A stretch of DNA of 64,000 nucleotides from Accumulibacter sp. (GTDB lineage Bacteria > Pseudomonadota > Gammaproteobacteria > Burkholderiales > Rhodocyclaceae), in contig NZ_JAZKUG010000001.1 in the NCBI RefSeq assembly GCF_036625195.1, positions 1,178,001 through 1,242,000 of the forward strand. Reading direction: 5' to 3'. This document shows, one piece after another, positions 26,529 to 34,519 of this stretch (its first letter is position 1; each line of letters begins with the position of its first letter). A program made the translations under genes and the position numbers. The notes beneath the pieces are model-generated. The model was not told the DNA's origin. It made no database searches and saw only the letters and a program-made list of their open reading frames with translations.

Positions 26529-26978
26529 TCAGTCCGGGTCAGCGTTCGCTGCCCGGCCAAGGAAGTATTGCCGTGCATCTCCGTCGTGCCTGCACAGGGC
26601 CAGGACGTCGTCGATGATGGCTCGGTCGGTTTCTCCGATCTGCGCCAGCCAGGCGATGACTGCCGCTTCCTGATCACCGGCCAGCAGGGTGTCGGGTTGC
26701 CGCCAGGCCGGCCCAATCGGTTCCGCGGCCACCGCACACGGGTAGGCGTCGAGCACCTCGGCATGGGTCGCTGCTGGCGAGAATGCCACCGTCAGCGGCT
26801 CGTGGTCGGAGAAGTGCAGCAGCCAGAACTGCCGCGTATCGGCGGCATGCATTTCTTCCAACACCCCACATGGGGAACCTAAAAAACCTAAACAATTCGG
26901 CTTTGGCAATTCTTTAGTTTCTTTAGGTCCGGCGTCCGACCCATTGGCAATATTCTTCAGTTGGTCGAGGTAGCCCAT
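26529..26978 (-). CDS. Hypothetical protein, element-associated
   Basis: 149 residues starting MGYLDQLKNIANGSDAGPKE, 2 nt after the stop of the primase gene. The middle (FWLLHFSDHEPLTVAFSP) and C-terminal part (EAAVIAWLAQIGETDRAIID, then DDVLALCRHDGDARQYFLGRA) are common in genes that follow DUF3987-type primases in integrative elements; no function is known to me. An AT-rich inverted repeat lies within its first 35 codons (see 26878-26927). Confidence 0.6.
   Translation of the reverse strand: MGYLDQLKNIANGSDAGPKETKELPKPNCLGFLGSPCGVLEEMHAADTRQFWLLHFSDHEPLTVAFSPAATHAEVLDAYPCAVAAEPIGPAWRQPDTLLAGDQEAAVIAWLAQIGETDRAIIDDVLALCRHDGDARQYFLGRAANADPD
26878..26927 (-). repeat. AT-rich imperfect inverted repeat inside the start of a small gene
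   Basis: The arms 26878-26892 (CCTAAAAAACCTAAA) and 26913-26927 pair over 15 bp with two mismatches around a 20-base loop. The AT-rich arms stand out in otherwise GC-rich coding sequence. It could act as an attenuator between the primase and downstream cargo genes or as a protein-binding site; no direct evidence. Confidence 0.4.
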
Positions 26979-26980
26979 GG

Positions 26981-29878
26981 TCAGCCCCTCGCCCGCGTCG
27001 CCGGGTTGATGTGATAGGAAATCGCCGGCCTTCCTGCACCTTGTTGCTGTCGAGTGACCACCCTGCGAAGATGACCCAGGTCACACAACATCTGTGCCGC
27101 CGACTTCACGACTTCAGGCGAGCCAAGGTACGACCAGCCCTTGAGGTACACATCCGCCGGCTTGAAGTCATCGACCACCGCGCCGGCCTTGATCTTGGCC
27201 AGCAGTGCGGTCGCGCCGTCAGTCTCCGGCCTCGTGCCTGCCGCGTAAGCCCTCGCTGCATGCGTTTGCAGATACTCGGACCATGCCAGCGCCCGCAGCA
27301 GATCCTTGCCGTCCACCTCGCCCTTGCCGTCCGCCAGCGCACAAACCAGCGCGATCGCCGGCACCAGCTTCCGATACTTGGCCAAGTGCGATTCCATTGC
27401 CGGGTGATGCTCATCAGATCGCAAAGCGGTCTCGAACGATTTCCGCCAGTCGTCGAACAGGGCCTGTGCCGGATCCGAGAAGCGGTAGACCGCGGGAACC
27501 TCCTTTCCGTCGTCGGGATCAACGCCAGGCGCCAAGGCATCAAGCCTCTGGAAAGTCTCGAACGCGACGCGCTTGGCGTCGGTGTCCGGCCACCGGTCGA
27601 CGTTGCGCCACTCGCCGGTCACGTCCGGCCAGACCAGCAACCCAAAACGCTGCAGCAGCCCGTCATCGCCCGCGCCACCGCTCACGGCGTCCCGGATGTA
27701 CGCCTGCAGCTTGCCTGGCTGGATACCGCCCAGCATCGCAATGCAGACAGCGTCGATGTGCAGGTTTCGCCCGCGCAGGATGCGATCGGATGTGTAGCCC
27801 TGGTTGCCATCGTAGCCTTGCAAGTAGAAGGCCCGCGCGCCTTCCTGCCCTTCCTTGTCGAGACTCCGCAGCAGCCCGTTCAACTCGTCACGATAGGCGA
27901 GCGTGCCCCAGGGGTTGTCTATCAGGATCTCGCTCAAGGCTTCCATGGTGGCGTCAGTCACCTTGTAGCGACGCAGGGCAGGCTTGCCGGCTTCCTCTGC
28001 ATCGGCAGCTCCGGCGAGTAGTTGCTCGGCCTCGCCGATCTTGCCGGCGGCCACCAGCTTTTGCGCCTTGGTCTCTGCTGCCTTGCCGGCCATGCCTTCG
28101 AGCTTCGCCTTGATCTCGTGGTCACGCAGCGCCGCTTTGTGCGCCTCGCCGGCAATCGCTGCCAGTCGATCAAGCGGCCTCAGTACCTCGGCCAGCGCCG
28201 GGGATTTCATCACGCCAGGTCGCCCCACGATCACGCCCCACAGGTTCGGCGTTACCTGCCAATCATCGTGCCGCTTCGGTCTGATGCATGCCTTTCTGCC
28301 GACGACCGACGACAGGGCCACCATGGCGCCGACGGCGGGGAAGTCGATAGGGCATTGCATCCGCTCGGCGATGTCCGCCACCCACGGTGCCAGCGCCTCC
28401 GGCAGCAGCGCCACGTCGAACGGTTCTACCGGCAGCAGTGCGGAAGGAATCGGCAACGGCTCGCCCCATGGTTCCGGCTCGGGTTCGCCCGCCCATCCGT
28501 GCGCCTTGGCCAGGGCAAACACGGATGCCGTCGTCACCGGTTGCGTTGCGCAGTAGTCAGGGTTGGACTTCTGGAACACCGCCAGCGAGGCGCCGCCCGT
28601 CATCCGGTCCCACTCGCTGCACAGCGCCGCCCCCTCGCCCTCGTCGATGCCCGACAGCGAATGCCGAAGCGCCATGCCGATGAGATTCGATGCCGAGTGC
28701 TTGCCGGACTTCGCATCTTTGGGAATCGCCGCCAGCGCACCGCGCAGCTTGCGCCCGTCGCCGCTCAGGGCGCTTTCAGGGGTTGCCCCTTGTCCTTGGT
28801 TCAGTAGGCCGGAGAAATCCACCGCTGGTTCTTGGCGTTGCTCTCGCGCCCCGTCCACCAGCGCCCGGACATCCTCCCATCTCTTGCCAGAGCACGAATT
28901 GTGCTGGCACTTGAAGCCCAGGGCGCCGCTGGTTTTTCTGAAGATGGCTGCCTCCCCTTTGCCGTGCTCGGGGTTGAACGGACAGTGCGCCAGTTTGAAG
29001 CGATCGCTGCCTTCGTGAATGTCCTGTTCGGCAGCAATGCCCAAGCGCACCAGGAAGTTGTCCAGGTCGAAAGCGCCTAACTGCCCGTTGCCGGGTTGAT
29101 GGCTGGCAGATTGCGCTAGGGGCGTGGCCGTTTTCGCCGGTATCCAAGCGCGCAGTTGATCAGCGGTGACCACTGCGCTGCGCTCCGGTGTCGCCACGAG
29201 TTGCGACAGCCTCCAGGGTGCCAACGGCGTATGGTCGCCCTTGGTCGCCACGGTGCCGTATAGCTTGATAATCCTGCCCGCATTGAAGACGCTTTGGTCG
29301 AGCTTTACCTGATCGGTGTCGAAGCGCGCCGCCAGCCCGGCGAGTGCGCCCTTGACCAAATCCCGGCTCTCCGTGTCGTTGGGAAGATCCAGCGCATAGA
29401 GCAGGTGGGTGCCGTTGCCGGATTCGGCCACAAGAGGATCGGGCCAGCCCTCAGCCCGCAACGCTTGCCAGCACACGCGCGCTGCCGCCTTGGCGTGTTC
29501 CAGTTGCGCATCGGTCGCGCTTGTATCGGTCGGTCTCGCCGGGTCGAAATCGAGCAGCAGCCAGCGCCGACGGGTTACTTGCGCGTCCGTCGTCGTCGCC
29601 TGCGCGCCGTGTTCGATCCGATTGGCGTAGCGGCTCAGTAGTTGCGGGTCGATCGGGTTGAGGGTCACATAGACCGCCCCGCCGGTCTTGTTCAGCCGGA
29701 CCGCGTGCTCCGCCAGCGCTTGCCGGTTCCCGCCGTCGAAGTATCCCGCGTCGGTGCGCTTGCGACCCCCTTTGGCGAAGGACCGCAGTTCTACCACGTC
29801 GTCAGGCTGAAACAGCGCCGCCAGCGCGCTGAGGATCGTCGCGGGATCAGGTTGCGGAATGGGACAGGGTGCGTTCAT
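26981..29878 (-). CDS. Primase / DUF3987 helicase-like replication protein
   Basis: 965 residues. The N-terminal roughly 260 residues resemble archaeo-eukaryotic-type plasmid/phage primases, with the acidic pair in RRWLLLDFDPARP and the NGTHLLYALDLPND stretch. A cysteine/histidine cluster follows (FKLAHCPFNPEHGKG, then FKCQHNSCSGKRW), a likely zinc finger. The C-terminal half is DUF3987 (YfjI-like), with a P-loop-like VGRPGVMKSPALAEV. This is the expected autonomous replication or replication-initiation protein of P4-like integrative elements. It overlaps the winged-helix gene upstream as ATGA and is followed after 2 nt by the 149-residue gene. Confidence 0.78.
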   Translation of the reverse strand: MNAPCPIPQPDPATILSALAALFQPDDVVELRSFAKGGRKRTDAGYFDGGNRQALAEHAVRLNKTGGAVYVTLNPIDPQLLSRYANRIEHGAQATTTDAQVTRRRWLLLDFDPARPTDTSATDAQLEHAKAAARVCWQALRAEGWPDPLVAESGNGTHLLYALDLPNDTESRDLVKGALAGLAARFDTDQVKLDQSVFNAGRIIKLYGTVATKGDHTPLAPWRLSQLVATPERSAVVTADQLRAWIPAKTATPLAQSASHQPGNGQLGAFDLDNFLVRLGIAAEQDIHEGSDRFKLAHCPFNPEHGKGEAAIFRKTSGALGFKCQHNSCSGKRWEDVRALVDGAREQRQEPAVDFSGLLNQGQGATPESALSGDGRKLRGALAAIPKDAKSGKHSASNLIGMALRHSLSGIDEGEGAALCSEWDRMTGGASLAVFQKSNPDYCATQPVTTASVFALAKAHGWAGEPEPEPWGEPLPIPSALLPVEPFDVALLPEALAPWVADIAERMQCPIDFPAVGAMVALSSVVGRKACIRPKRHDDWQVTPNLWGVIVGRPGVMKSPALAEVLRPLDRLAAIAGEAHKAALRDHEIKAKLEGMAGKAAETKAQKLVAAGKIGEAEQLLAGAADAEEAGKPALRRYKVTDATMEALSEILIDNPWGTLAYRDELNGLLRSLDKEGQEGARAFYLQGYDGNQGYTSDRILRGRNLHIDAVCIAMLGGIQPGKLQAYIRDAVSGGAGDDGLLQRFGLLVWPDVTGEWRNVDRWPDTDAKRVAFETFQRLDALAPGVDPDDGKEVPAVYRFSDPAQALFDDWRKSFETALRSDEHHPAMESHLAKYRKLVPAIALVCALADGKGEVDGKDLLRALAWSEYLQTHAARAYAAGTRPETDGATALLAKIKAGAVVDDFKPADVYLKGWSYLGSPEVVKSAAQMLCDLGHLRRVVTRQQQGAGRPAISYHINPATRARG

Positions 29879-30171
29879 TCGCCGCCCCCTTGATCGTCAA
29901 GGAAGCCCGACGCCGGCCATTCCGGCTTACCCAGCGAGTACAGCGCGACCTTGCGCCGGATGACGCCCCGGAATTCATACTCGGGCATGATCACCGTCAG
30001 GACGTTGAACCCTTTCGCTCGCAGCTCGTGAATTCGCGCCGCGGTTTCTGGAATGGCATGGTCAGCCGTCAGGATGAAGGACGGCATGGGCTGAAGCGTG
30101 CGCAGCAAGTGCAGAACATCCGCGCACTGCCCGGTGACCATCGGCGGCCTGTCGTGATTTGCCGTACTCAT
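29875..30171 (-). CDS. Small winged-helix DNA-binding protein
   Basis: 98 residues. The core matches the short winged helix-turn-helix proteins found in phages and elements: CADVLHLLRTLQPMPSFILT, then IPETAARIHELRAKGFNVLT, with the helix-turn-helix (ETAARIHELRAKGF) ahead of the wing. The likely role is transcription control or replication support of the element. Start and stop overlap both neighbours as ATGA (PC4-like gene upstream, primase downstream), which points to strict co-translation. Confidence 0.7.
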   Translation of the reverse strand: MSTANHDRPPMVTGQCADVLHLLRTLQPMPSFILTADHAIPETAARIHELRAKGFNVLTVIMPEYEFRGVIRRKVALYSLGKPEWPASGFLDDQGGGE

Positions 30172-30446
30172 CGCCGGCCCCTCTCGATCAGCGAGGACAG
30201 CGCCGCCACAATCTCCGGCAAGGATTCGAGCTTGATCGACAAGCCTTTGCCCGGCCGCAGTTCGCCGGTGGTGGCGTCGTCGAACCAGACGCGAACGTCG
30301 ACCAGCGGATAGCCTTTGAAGTCGCGCCGCACGATGCGGTAGACCTCTCGGCTGTTCTTCGGGATCTCGGCTACAATGTCACCGTCGAATGCACTGCTTG
30401 AAGCCGCCTGGTTCGCCCCCGTGGCGGCTTTTTCTTTGGGGGTCAT
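30168..30446 (-). CDS. PC4/p15-like single-stranded DNA-binding protein
   Basis: About 92 residues from the ATG at 30446 (MTPKEKAATGANQAASSSAF); a longer start at 30503 would overlap alpA. The C-terminal two thirds fit the PC4/Sub1 fold: EVYRIVRRDFKGYPLVDVRV, WFDDATTGELRPGKGLSIKL and an end helix LPEIVAALSSLIERGR. This is the beta-sheet plus helix pattern of the transcriptional coactivator p15 domain, which binds single-stranded DNA as a dimer. In bacteria such proteins are mostly borne by phages or mobile elements. Its place before the primase suggests a replication or transcription role. The family call is by motif only. Confidence 0.6.
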   Translation of the reverse strand: MTPKEKAATGANQAASSSAFDGDIVAEIPKNSREVYRIVRRDFKGYPLVDVRVWFDDATTGELRPGKGLSIKLESLPEIVAALSSLIERGRR

Positions 30447-30463
30447 GGTCGCGCGCCCCCCCT

Positions 30464-30700
30464 TCAAGCCATGCGGCTCTTCTGGATTTGGGCAGTCAGC
30501 CAAGCCTCAAGCTCTGACTCCACCCAGCCGACAGCCTTTGCTCCAACGGATACCGGCCTCGGGAAGGTGGGGTCATAGTCGCTCGGCCTCTTAGGGTTAT
30601 GCCGCAGCTTGGCATAGATGGTCGAACGAGAAAGCCCGGTGCGGGCTTCCACTTGCTTGCGCCGAATGATGGTAAGCGCAGTTTTGATTTGTGCAGCCAT
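30464..30700 (-). CDS. alpA: AlpA-family regulator / excisionase
   Basis: 78 residues from the ATG at 30700 (MAAQIKTALTIIRRKQVEA). The helix-turn-helix RKQVEARTGLSRSTIYAKL and the C-terminal PRPVSVGAKAVGWVESELEAW are the classic AlpA signature. AlpA proteins activate integrase expression or act as recombination directionality factors in P4-like elements. It is the first gene of the tightly packed run that ends with res, separated from the upstream unknown gene by 120 nt that may hold the operon promoter. Confidence 0.85.
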   Translation of the reverse strand: MAAQIKTALTIIRRKQVEARTGLSRSTIYAKLRHNPKRPSDYDPTFPRPVSVGAKAVGWVESELEAWLTAQIQKSRMA

Positions 30701-30820
30701 GTTTCGCTTTCTCCTGTGAAAGGCAAAGCGCCCCGGAACAGCCCGGAACATGGCATGCAGTCTATAGACGGCGCATGGACAAGTCAGACACAAATGCAGG
30801 AGGAACTGTGTCCTCTCTCT

Positions 30821-31366
30821 TTACAAGATTGGGCGGCCAGATCGGCGAGGAAGCTCCAGAATTCCGTGGCCTGAGCAGTAGCTGACTCCACCGGGGTTGC
30901 CGGGCGGTATATCCTTGATTCGTGTCCCGTGCCGCCGATATATTTCCTCAACATCGCGCCGGGGCAAACCTGTAATCTCTGAAACGTGGCCGAATGCCTC
31001 CTCTGCATTCAGACTCCCGCCCTCACACCGATATTTTGTGAGCTGGCCAATGACATTGCCAACGTTGGCCTTGATTCGCTCCTCGCGTCGCCGCGCCCGT
31101 TGGCTCTCAAACCTGTTGCCAGCGCCGCAAAAAAACTCGTTGAAGTCCTTGCACTCCCCGGACTTCAAGGCCTTCTCGCCCTCAAGGATGACATCGGCAG
31201 CCCATTCCGGAATTACAGCTTGAAAGCGAGCGCAAAGCGCAATGGCTTCATAGAGTGCCGTCCTGTTGCCGGCACTAAAGGCGTCCTCACAGCTCTTTAG
31301 GTGACGAATGACTGCCTCGTCACCAAACATCTTTTCCTTTAGGGCCTCTGATAGGTTTATGTTCAT
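30821..31366 (-). CDS. Hypothetical protein between integrase and alpA
   Basis: 181 residues, mainly helical and charged (MNINLSEALKEKMFGDEAVI). Contains ESQRARRREERIKANVGNVI and a likely helix-turn-helix-like part EAFGHVSEITGLPRRDVEEI. No family recognised. It could be a DNA-binding regulator of the element. It has spaces of 109 and 120 nt on its two sides, so it is probably expressed separately. Confidence 0.55.
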   Translation of the reverse strand: MNINLSEALKEKMFGDEAVIRHLKSCEDAFSAGNRTALYEAIALCARFQAVIPEWAADVILEGEKALKSGECKDFNEFFCGAGNRFESQRARRREERIKANVGNVIGQLTKYRCEGGSLNAEEAFGHVSEITGLPRRDVEEIYRRHGTRIKDIPPGNPGGVSYCSGHGILELPRRSGRPIL

Positions 31367-31475
31367 GCAGTGTCCCCTTCCCTCTCCCTTGAATCAGAAC
31401 GCACACCAGCCAGGCAAGGATTTCCCGGTTTTCGCCCCGTCGGGATACGTGCGGCAAGACTTAGGTTTTTTCAGG

Positions 31476-32795
31476 TCATGCGGCCGATTGATAAGCCTTC
31501 CCGAAAGGCCCGATGATTACCTTGCCACGGCCGTCCTGAATCTGGCTATCCACGAAATCCGCCCACCATTGGAGCATGTCGCGCCGTTGGTCGGCGTACT
31601 GCGCCCGGTTGTAGACGCCCCGGATGCCCTTGGTTTCATGAGCAAGGGCCTTCTCGATCCAGTCGGAATTGAATCCGGCCTCGTGCAAATGCGTTGAGGC
31701 AGTCCGCCGGAAGTCGTGAATCACGAAGTCCCGCACATCGACTTCGAGCGCTCGCACGGCCACGTTCAGCGTACTGTGAGCAATCGGTTGATGCAGGTCG
31801 CCGCGACTCGGAAAAACCCATTCAGAACCGCTCGCCAGCGCCTTCAGTTCCTCGAACATCGCCGCAGCTTGCCGGGACAACGACACAAGGTGCGGCCTGT
31901 CCATCTTCATGCGATCGCCAGGGATCGACCATTCTGCCTTGTCGAAGTCGATTTCCTCCCACTTCGCCGCGATCAGCTCCCCCTTTCGGACCATGCACAG
32001 AATGAGAAGGTGCAGGGCCAGCTTGTGCGCCCGCTTCATGGACGATTGGTAGATCGCCCGCAAGAGTCGCCCGACCTCATCCGACGACAGCGCTACCTCG
32101 CGGCTTCTGGCGGTGGCGATAAATTTCGCTTCCACCGCTGCAGCAGGGTTGAACGTCATCTTTTGGCGTGCGATGGCATAGGCGAACAGGCGCTTCAGCA
32201 CGTTGCGGGTTTGCAGTGCCATCTGATCGGCGCCGCGGGCCTTGATCGCGTCGGTGATCTTGAGCACGTCGTCGACGGTCACATCGAAAATTTGCTTGGT
32301 GCCGATCGCAGGCAGCACGTCCTTCTCCAGGATGCGCTTGATGTTGCGGGGCGCACTGTTGGCAGGCTCGGCAACCTCGGCAAACCATCGCCAGACGAAG
32401 GCTTCCACCGTATCCGCTTGCTTGGTTTCGGCCTCTTTCGCCTTCACCTTCGCCACCGTTTGCAAGCACCATTTGTTGAGAAAGGCGGTTGCCAGCGCTT
32501 TGACTTCCGGCAGCGTGTCGTCGTCGATCTTGTCGCCGCGCTTCAAGGCCATTGGCGACAGGCCACGCTGCACCAGTATCGTGCATGCCTCGCGCCACTG
32601 GCGAGCCTCGGCCAGCGAATAGGCGGGGTACTCGCCAAGGGTCATCTTTTCCTGCTTCCCTGCAAGGCGGTAGCGGATACGCCAGACCTTGGCCCCGCCG
32701 GTCATGATTTCCACGAACAACCCACCGCCGTCCGACTCTTGAAACACCTTGTCGCCCGGCTTGATGTTCTTCAGTCGGGTATCGGTCAGCGCCAT
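31476..32795 (-). CDS. int: Tyrosine recombinase/integrase (P4-like, DUF4102 arm-binding domain)
   Basis: 439 residues from the ATG at 32795 (MALTDTRLKNIKPGDKVFQE). The N-terminal DUF4102 arm-binding domain is marked by DGGGLFVEI and KMTLGEYPAYSLAEAR. A SAM-like core-binding domain follows. The catalytic domain shows the first Arg near MVRKGELIAAKWEEID, the H-x-x-R box HDFRRTASTHLHEAG and the nucleophile Tyr in GVYNRAQYADQRRDML. All key residues appear present. It lies 347 bases from the mnmE stop, adjacent to the attachment repeat, as expected for the element's integrase. Several ATGGGCAC repeats lie directly upstream of its start, which would allow self-regulation. A longer start at 32891 would overlap those repeats. 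Confidence 0.92.
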   Translation of the reverse strand: MALTDTRLKNIKPGDKVFQESDGGGLFVEIMTGGAKVWRIRYRLAGKQEKMTLGEYPAYSLAEARQWREACTILVQRGLSPMALKRGDKIDDDTLPEVKALATAFLNKWCLQTVAKVKAKEAETKQADTVEAFVWRWFAEVAEPANSAPRNIKRILEKDVLPAIGTKQIFDVTVDDVLKITDAIKARGADQMALQTRNVLKRLFAYAIARQKMTFNPAAAVEAKFIATARSREVALSSDEVGRLLRAIYQSSMKRAHKLALHLLILCMVRKGELIAAKWEEIDFDKAEWSIPGDRMKMDRPHLVSLSRQAAAMFEELKALASGSEWVFPSRGDLHQPIAHSTLNVAVRALEVDVRDFVIHDFRRTASTHLHEAGFNSDWIEKALAHETKGIRGVYNRAQYADQRRDMLQWWADFVDSQIQDGRGKVIIGPFGKAYQSAA

Positions 32796-33130
32796 GTCAC
32801 GCCCCTTGTTTGTGCCCATGAAGCAGCGCCACCATGGGCACACAACGAAGTCATGGGCACAACTGCCCGTATCCCTTGTCTTGCTTGGCATGTAGGCATT
32901 TCACGGCTCCTCTCTTGCCCTTCAGTCTGATTTCTCCGAAGCGGAAATGGTCGATTCAATGCTGATTCCGCTCTTTGACTGTGCCCATGGTCACGAACAG
33001 ACTTGGGCAATGGGCACAACCATGGGCACAATTGTATGCGGCTTCGTGCGGAACATGCAAGCCAACAGCAGACCAGAAGACCAGTGTTTTCACAGTCTTT
33101 CAAGTGGTTGGGTGTACTCTCCGGAGCGCT
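32796..33130 (+). other. Gene-free right end of the integrated element
   Basis: About 335 bases between the integrase start and the right attachment repeat. No gene; it holds the integrase promoter region and six copies of the arm-type repeat. Confidence 0.6.
32812..33032 (+). repeat. Integrase arm-type repeat cluster, right end (six copies)
   Basis: Copies of ATGGGCAC(A)AC occur directly at 32834-32846, 32853-32863, 33010-33020 and 33022-33032, and inverted at 32812-32819 and 32981-32988. The tandem pair at 33007-33030 matches the left-end pair with one mismatch. The arrangement at both ends of the element, but nowhere else that I noticed, supports arm-type binding sites for the integrase or its directionality factor. 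Confidence 0.65.
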
Positions 33131-33162
33131 TCGGAAGGCTCGCTATTTTCCGATGCAGAAGC
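33131..33162 (+). repeat. Right attachment site repeat, overlapping the mnmE 3' end
   Basis: TCGGAAGGCTCGCTAT (33131-33146), TTTC, then CGATGCAGAAGC (33151-33162). The repeat covers the mnmE stop codon (33143-33145) and the codons for FCIG. The left copy at 20710-20737 lacks the TTTC. If crossover happens in the 16-bp block, mnmE is unchanged on integration and excision. Confidence 0.85.
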
Positions 33163-34519
33163 GGCCGAAGATTTGGCCGAGAAGGTCGTCACTGCTGTAC
33201 TCGCCGGTGATCGCCGCGAGCGAGCGCTGTGCCAGGCGCAGCTCCTCGGCCAGGAGTTCGAGTTGCGGCAGTTGCCCCTGCGCCAGTGCCACGTGCGCAC
33301 ACGCACCCGCGAGCGCCTGCAGATGTCGTTCGCGGGCGATGAAGACGTCCTCGGCCGGCTGCCAGCCGGCGATTCGCAGCAGCTCGTGGCGCAGCAGCTC
33401 GACGCCTTCGCCAGAGCGGGCGGAGAGCGAGATGAGCACGCCATCGTCCTGCTGGCGGCGCTGCGGGCGCGCCGGGACGAGGTCGATCTTGTTGAAGACG
33501 GTCAATCGCGTCGGATGCGCAGGCAAGCGGGCGAGGATCTCGCGCTCGGCAACGCCGACACCATGCCGCGCGTCGGCAAGGAGGAGAACGACGTCAGCGC
33601 GCTCGATCTCGCGCCAGGTGCGCTCGATGCCGATTTTTTCGATCTGGTCTTCGGTGTCGCGCAGTCCTGCGGTATCGATGATGTGCAGCGGTATTCCTTC
33701 GAGCTGCAGCGTGCCGCGAACGAGGTCGCGTGTCGTACCCGGAACGGCGGTGACGATCGCCAGGTCGTCCCCAGCGAGGCAATTCAGCAGGCTCGACTTG
33801 CCGACATTCGGCTGGCCGGCGAGGACGACATGCAGGCCGCCCTGCAGCAGGCGGCCTTGCCGGGCGCGCTCGAATACCCCGGCCAGACGCGCCTGCAGGC
33901 GGTCGAGGCGGCCGCGGGCGTCGGCCGCCTCGAGAAAGTCGATTTCTTCGTCGGGAAAGTCGAGCGTCGCCTCGACGAGTGCCCGCAGTTCGACGAGCTG
34001 GTCAACAAGCTGGCTGACCTCGCGCGAGAACTCGCCCTGCAGGGAACGAAGCGCGCTGCGGGCTGCGGCAGTCGTCGCCGCATCGATCAGGTCGACGACG
34101 GCTTCCGCCTGCGCGAGGTCGATCTTGCCGTTGAGGTAGGCGCGGCGGCTGAACTCGCCCGGTTCGGCGAGTCGGGCGCCGAGCTCGAGGCAGCGGCTGA
34201 GCAGCATGTGCAGGACGACCGGACCACCGTGGCCGTGCAGCTCGAGAACATCCTCGGCGGTGAAGGAATGCGGCGCTGGAAAGTAGAGCAGCAGCCCACA
34301 GTCGATCACCGTACCGTCGGCGGCGCGGAAGTCTGCGACGGTGGCGTGCCGCGGCGCCGGGTGCTTGCCGCTCAGGTGATGCGCGAAGTCCAGCAGGCCG
34401 GCGCCGGACACGCGAATGACACCGACGCCGCCACGGCCACTGGCGGTGGCGATGGCGGCTATGGTGTCGCTGGCAGCTGCCTGCTCAGGCCTTGCTGTCG
34501 TTGGCGGCCTTTCCGCCAC
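33143..34519 (-). CDS. mnmE: tRNA uridine-5-carboxymethylaminomethyl modification GTPase
   Basis: 458 residues. With MnmG it installs the 5-(carboxy)methylaminomethyl group on wobble U34 of several tRNAs. N-terminal folate-binding domain (TIAAIATASGRGGVGVIRVS), helical domain with inserted G domain: P-loop GQPNVGKSSLLN, switch DTAGLRDTEDQIEKIGIERT and NKID. It ends in FCIGK, with the invariant catalytic Cys. The GTG at 34519 is the only workable start; it overlaps the yidC stop by 35 bases. Its 3' end is the insertion target of the neighbouring element but the coding sequence remains complete. The usual downstream mnmG and rsmG are not in this window. Confidence 0.95.
   Translation of the reverse strand: MAERPPTTARPEQAAASDTIAAIATASGRGGVGVIRVSGAGLLDFAHHLSGKHPAPRHATVADFRAADGTVIDCGLLLYFPAPHSFTAEDVLELHGHGGPVVLHMLLSRCLELGARLAEPGEFSRRAYLNGKIDLAQAEAVVDLIDAATTAAARSALRSLQGEFSREVSQLVDQLVELRALVEATLDFPDEEIDFLEAADARGRLDRLQARLAGVFERARQGRLLQGGLHVVLAGQPNVGKSSLLNCLAGDDLAIVTAVPGTTRDLVRGTLQLEGIPLHIIDTAGLRDTEDQIEKIGIERTWREIERADVVLLLADARHGVGVAEREILARLPAHPTRLTVFNKIDLVPARPQRRQQDDGVLISLSARSGEGVELLRHELLRIAGWQPAEDVFIARERHLQALAGACAHVALAQGQLPQLELLAEELRLAQRSLAAITGEYSSDDLLGQIFGRFCIGK

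Larger units (their letters stand above)
20710..33162 (-). mobile_element. Integrative element inserted at the 3' end of mnmE, carrying a type III R-M system
   Basis: Delimited by the direct repeats at 20710-20737 and 33131-33162, about 12.4 kb. Contents from the mnmE side, all on the minus strand: tyrosine integrase, unknown gene, AlpA-like regulator, PC4-like protein, winged-helix protein, primase/DUF3987 protein, two small genes, zinc-ribbon protein, mod and res. Eight copies of a short repeat lie just inside both ends. No structural phage, conjugation or relaxase genes are seen, so it resembles P4-like satellite or small integrative elements that need help for transfer. The same position in mnmE (trmE/thdF) is the known target of SGI1-type islands, but the genes here are unrelated to SGI1. 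Confidence 0.85.

Noticed and set aside
26063..26978. Longer frame 26764-26063 as one gene instead of two
   Set aside because: Its first 86 residues lie in the wrong frame of the better supported 149-residue gene; the downstream ATG at 26506 starts a compact protein after a 22-nt gap.
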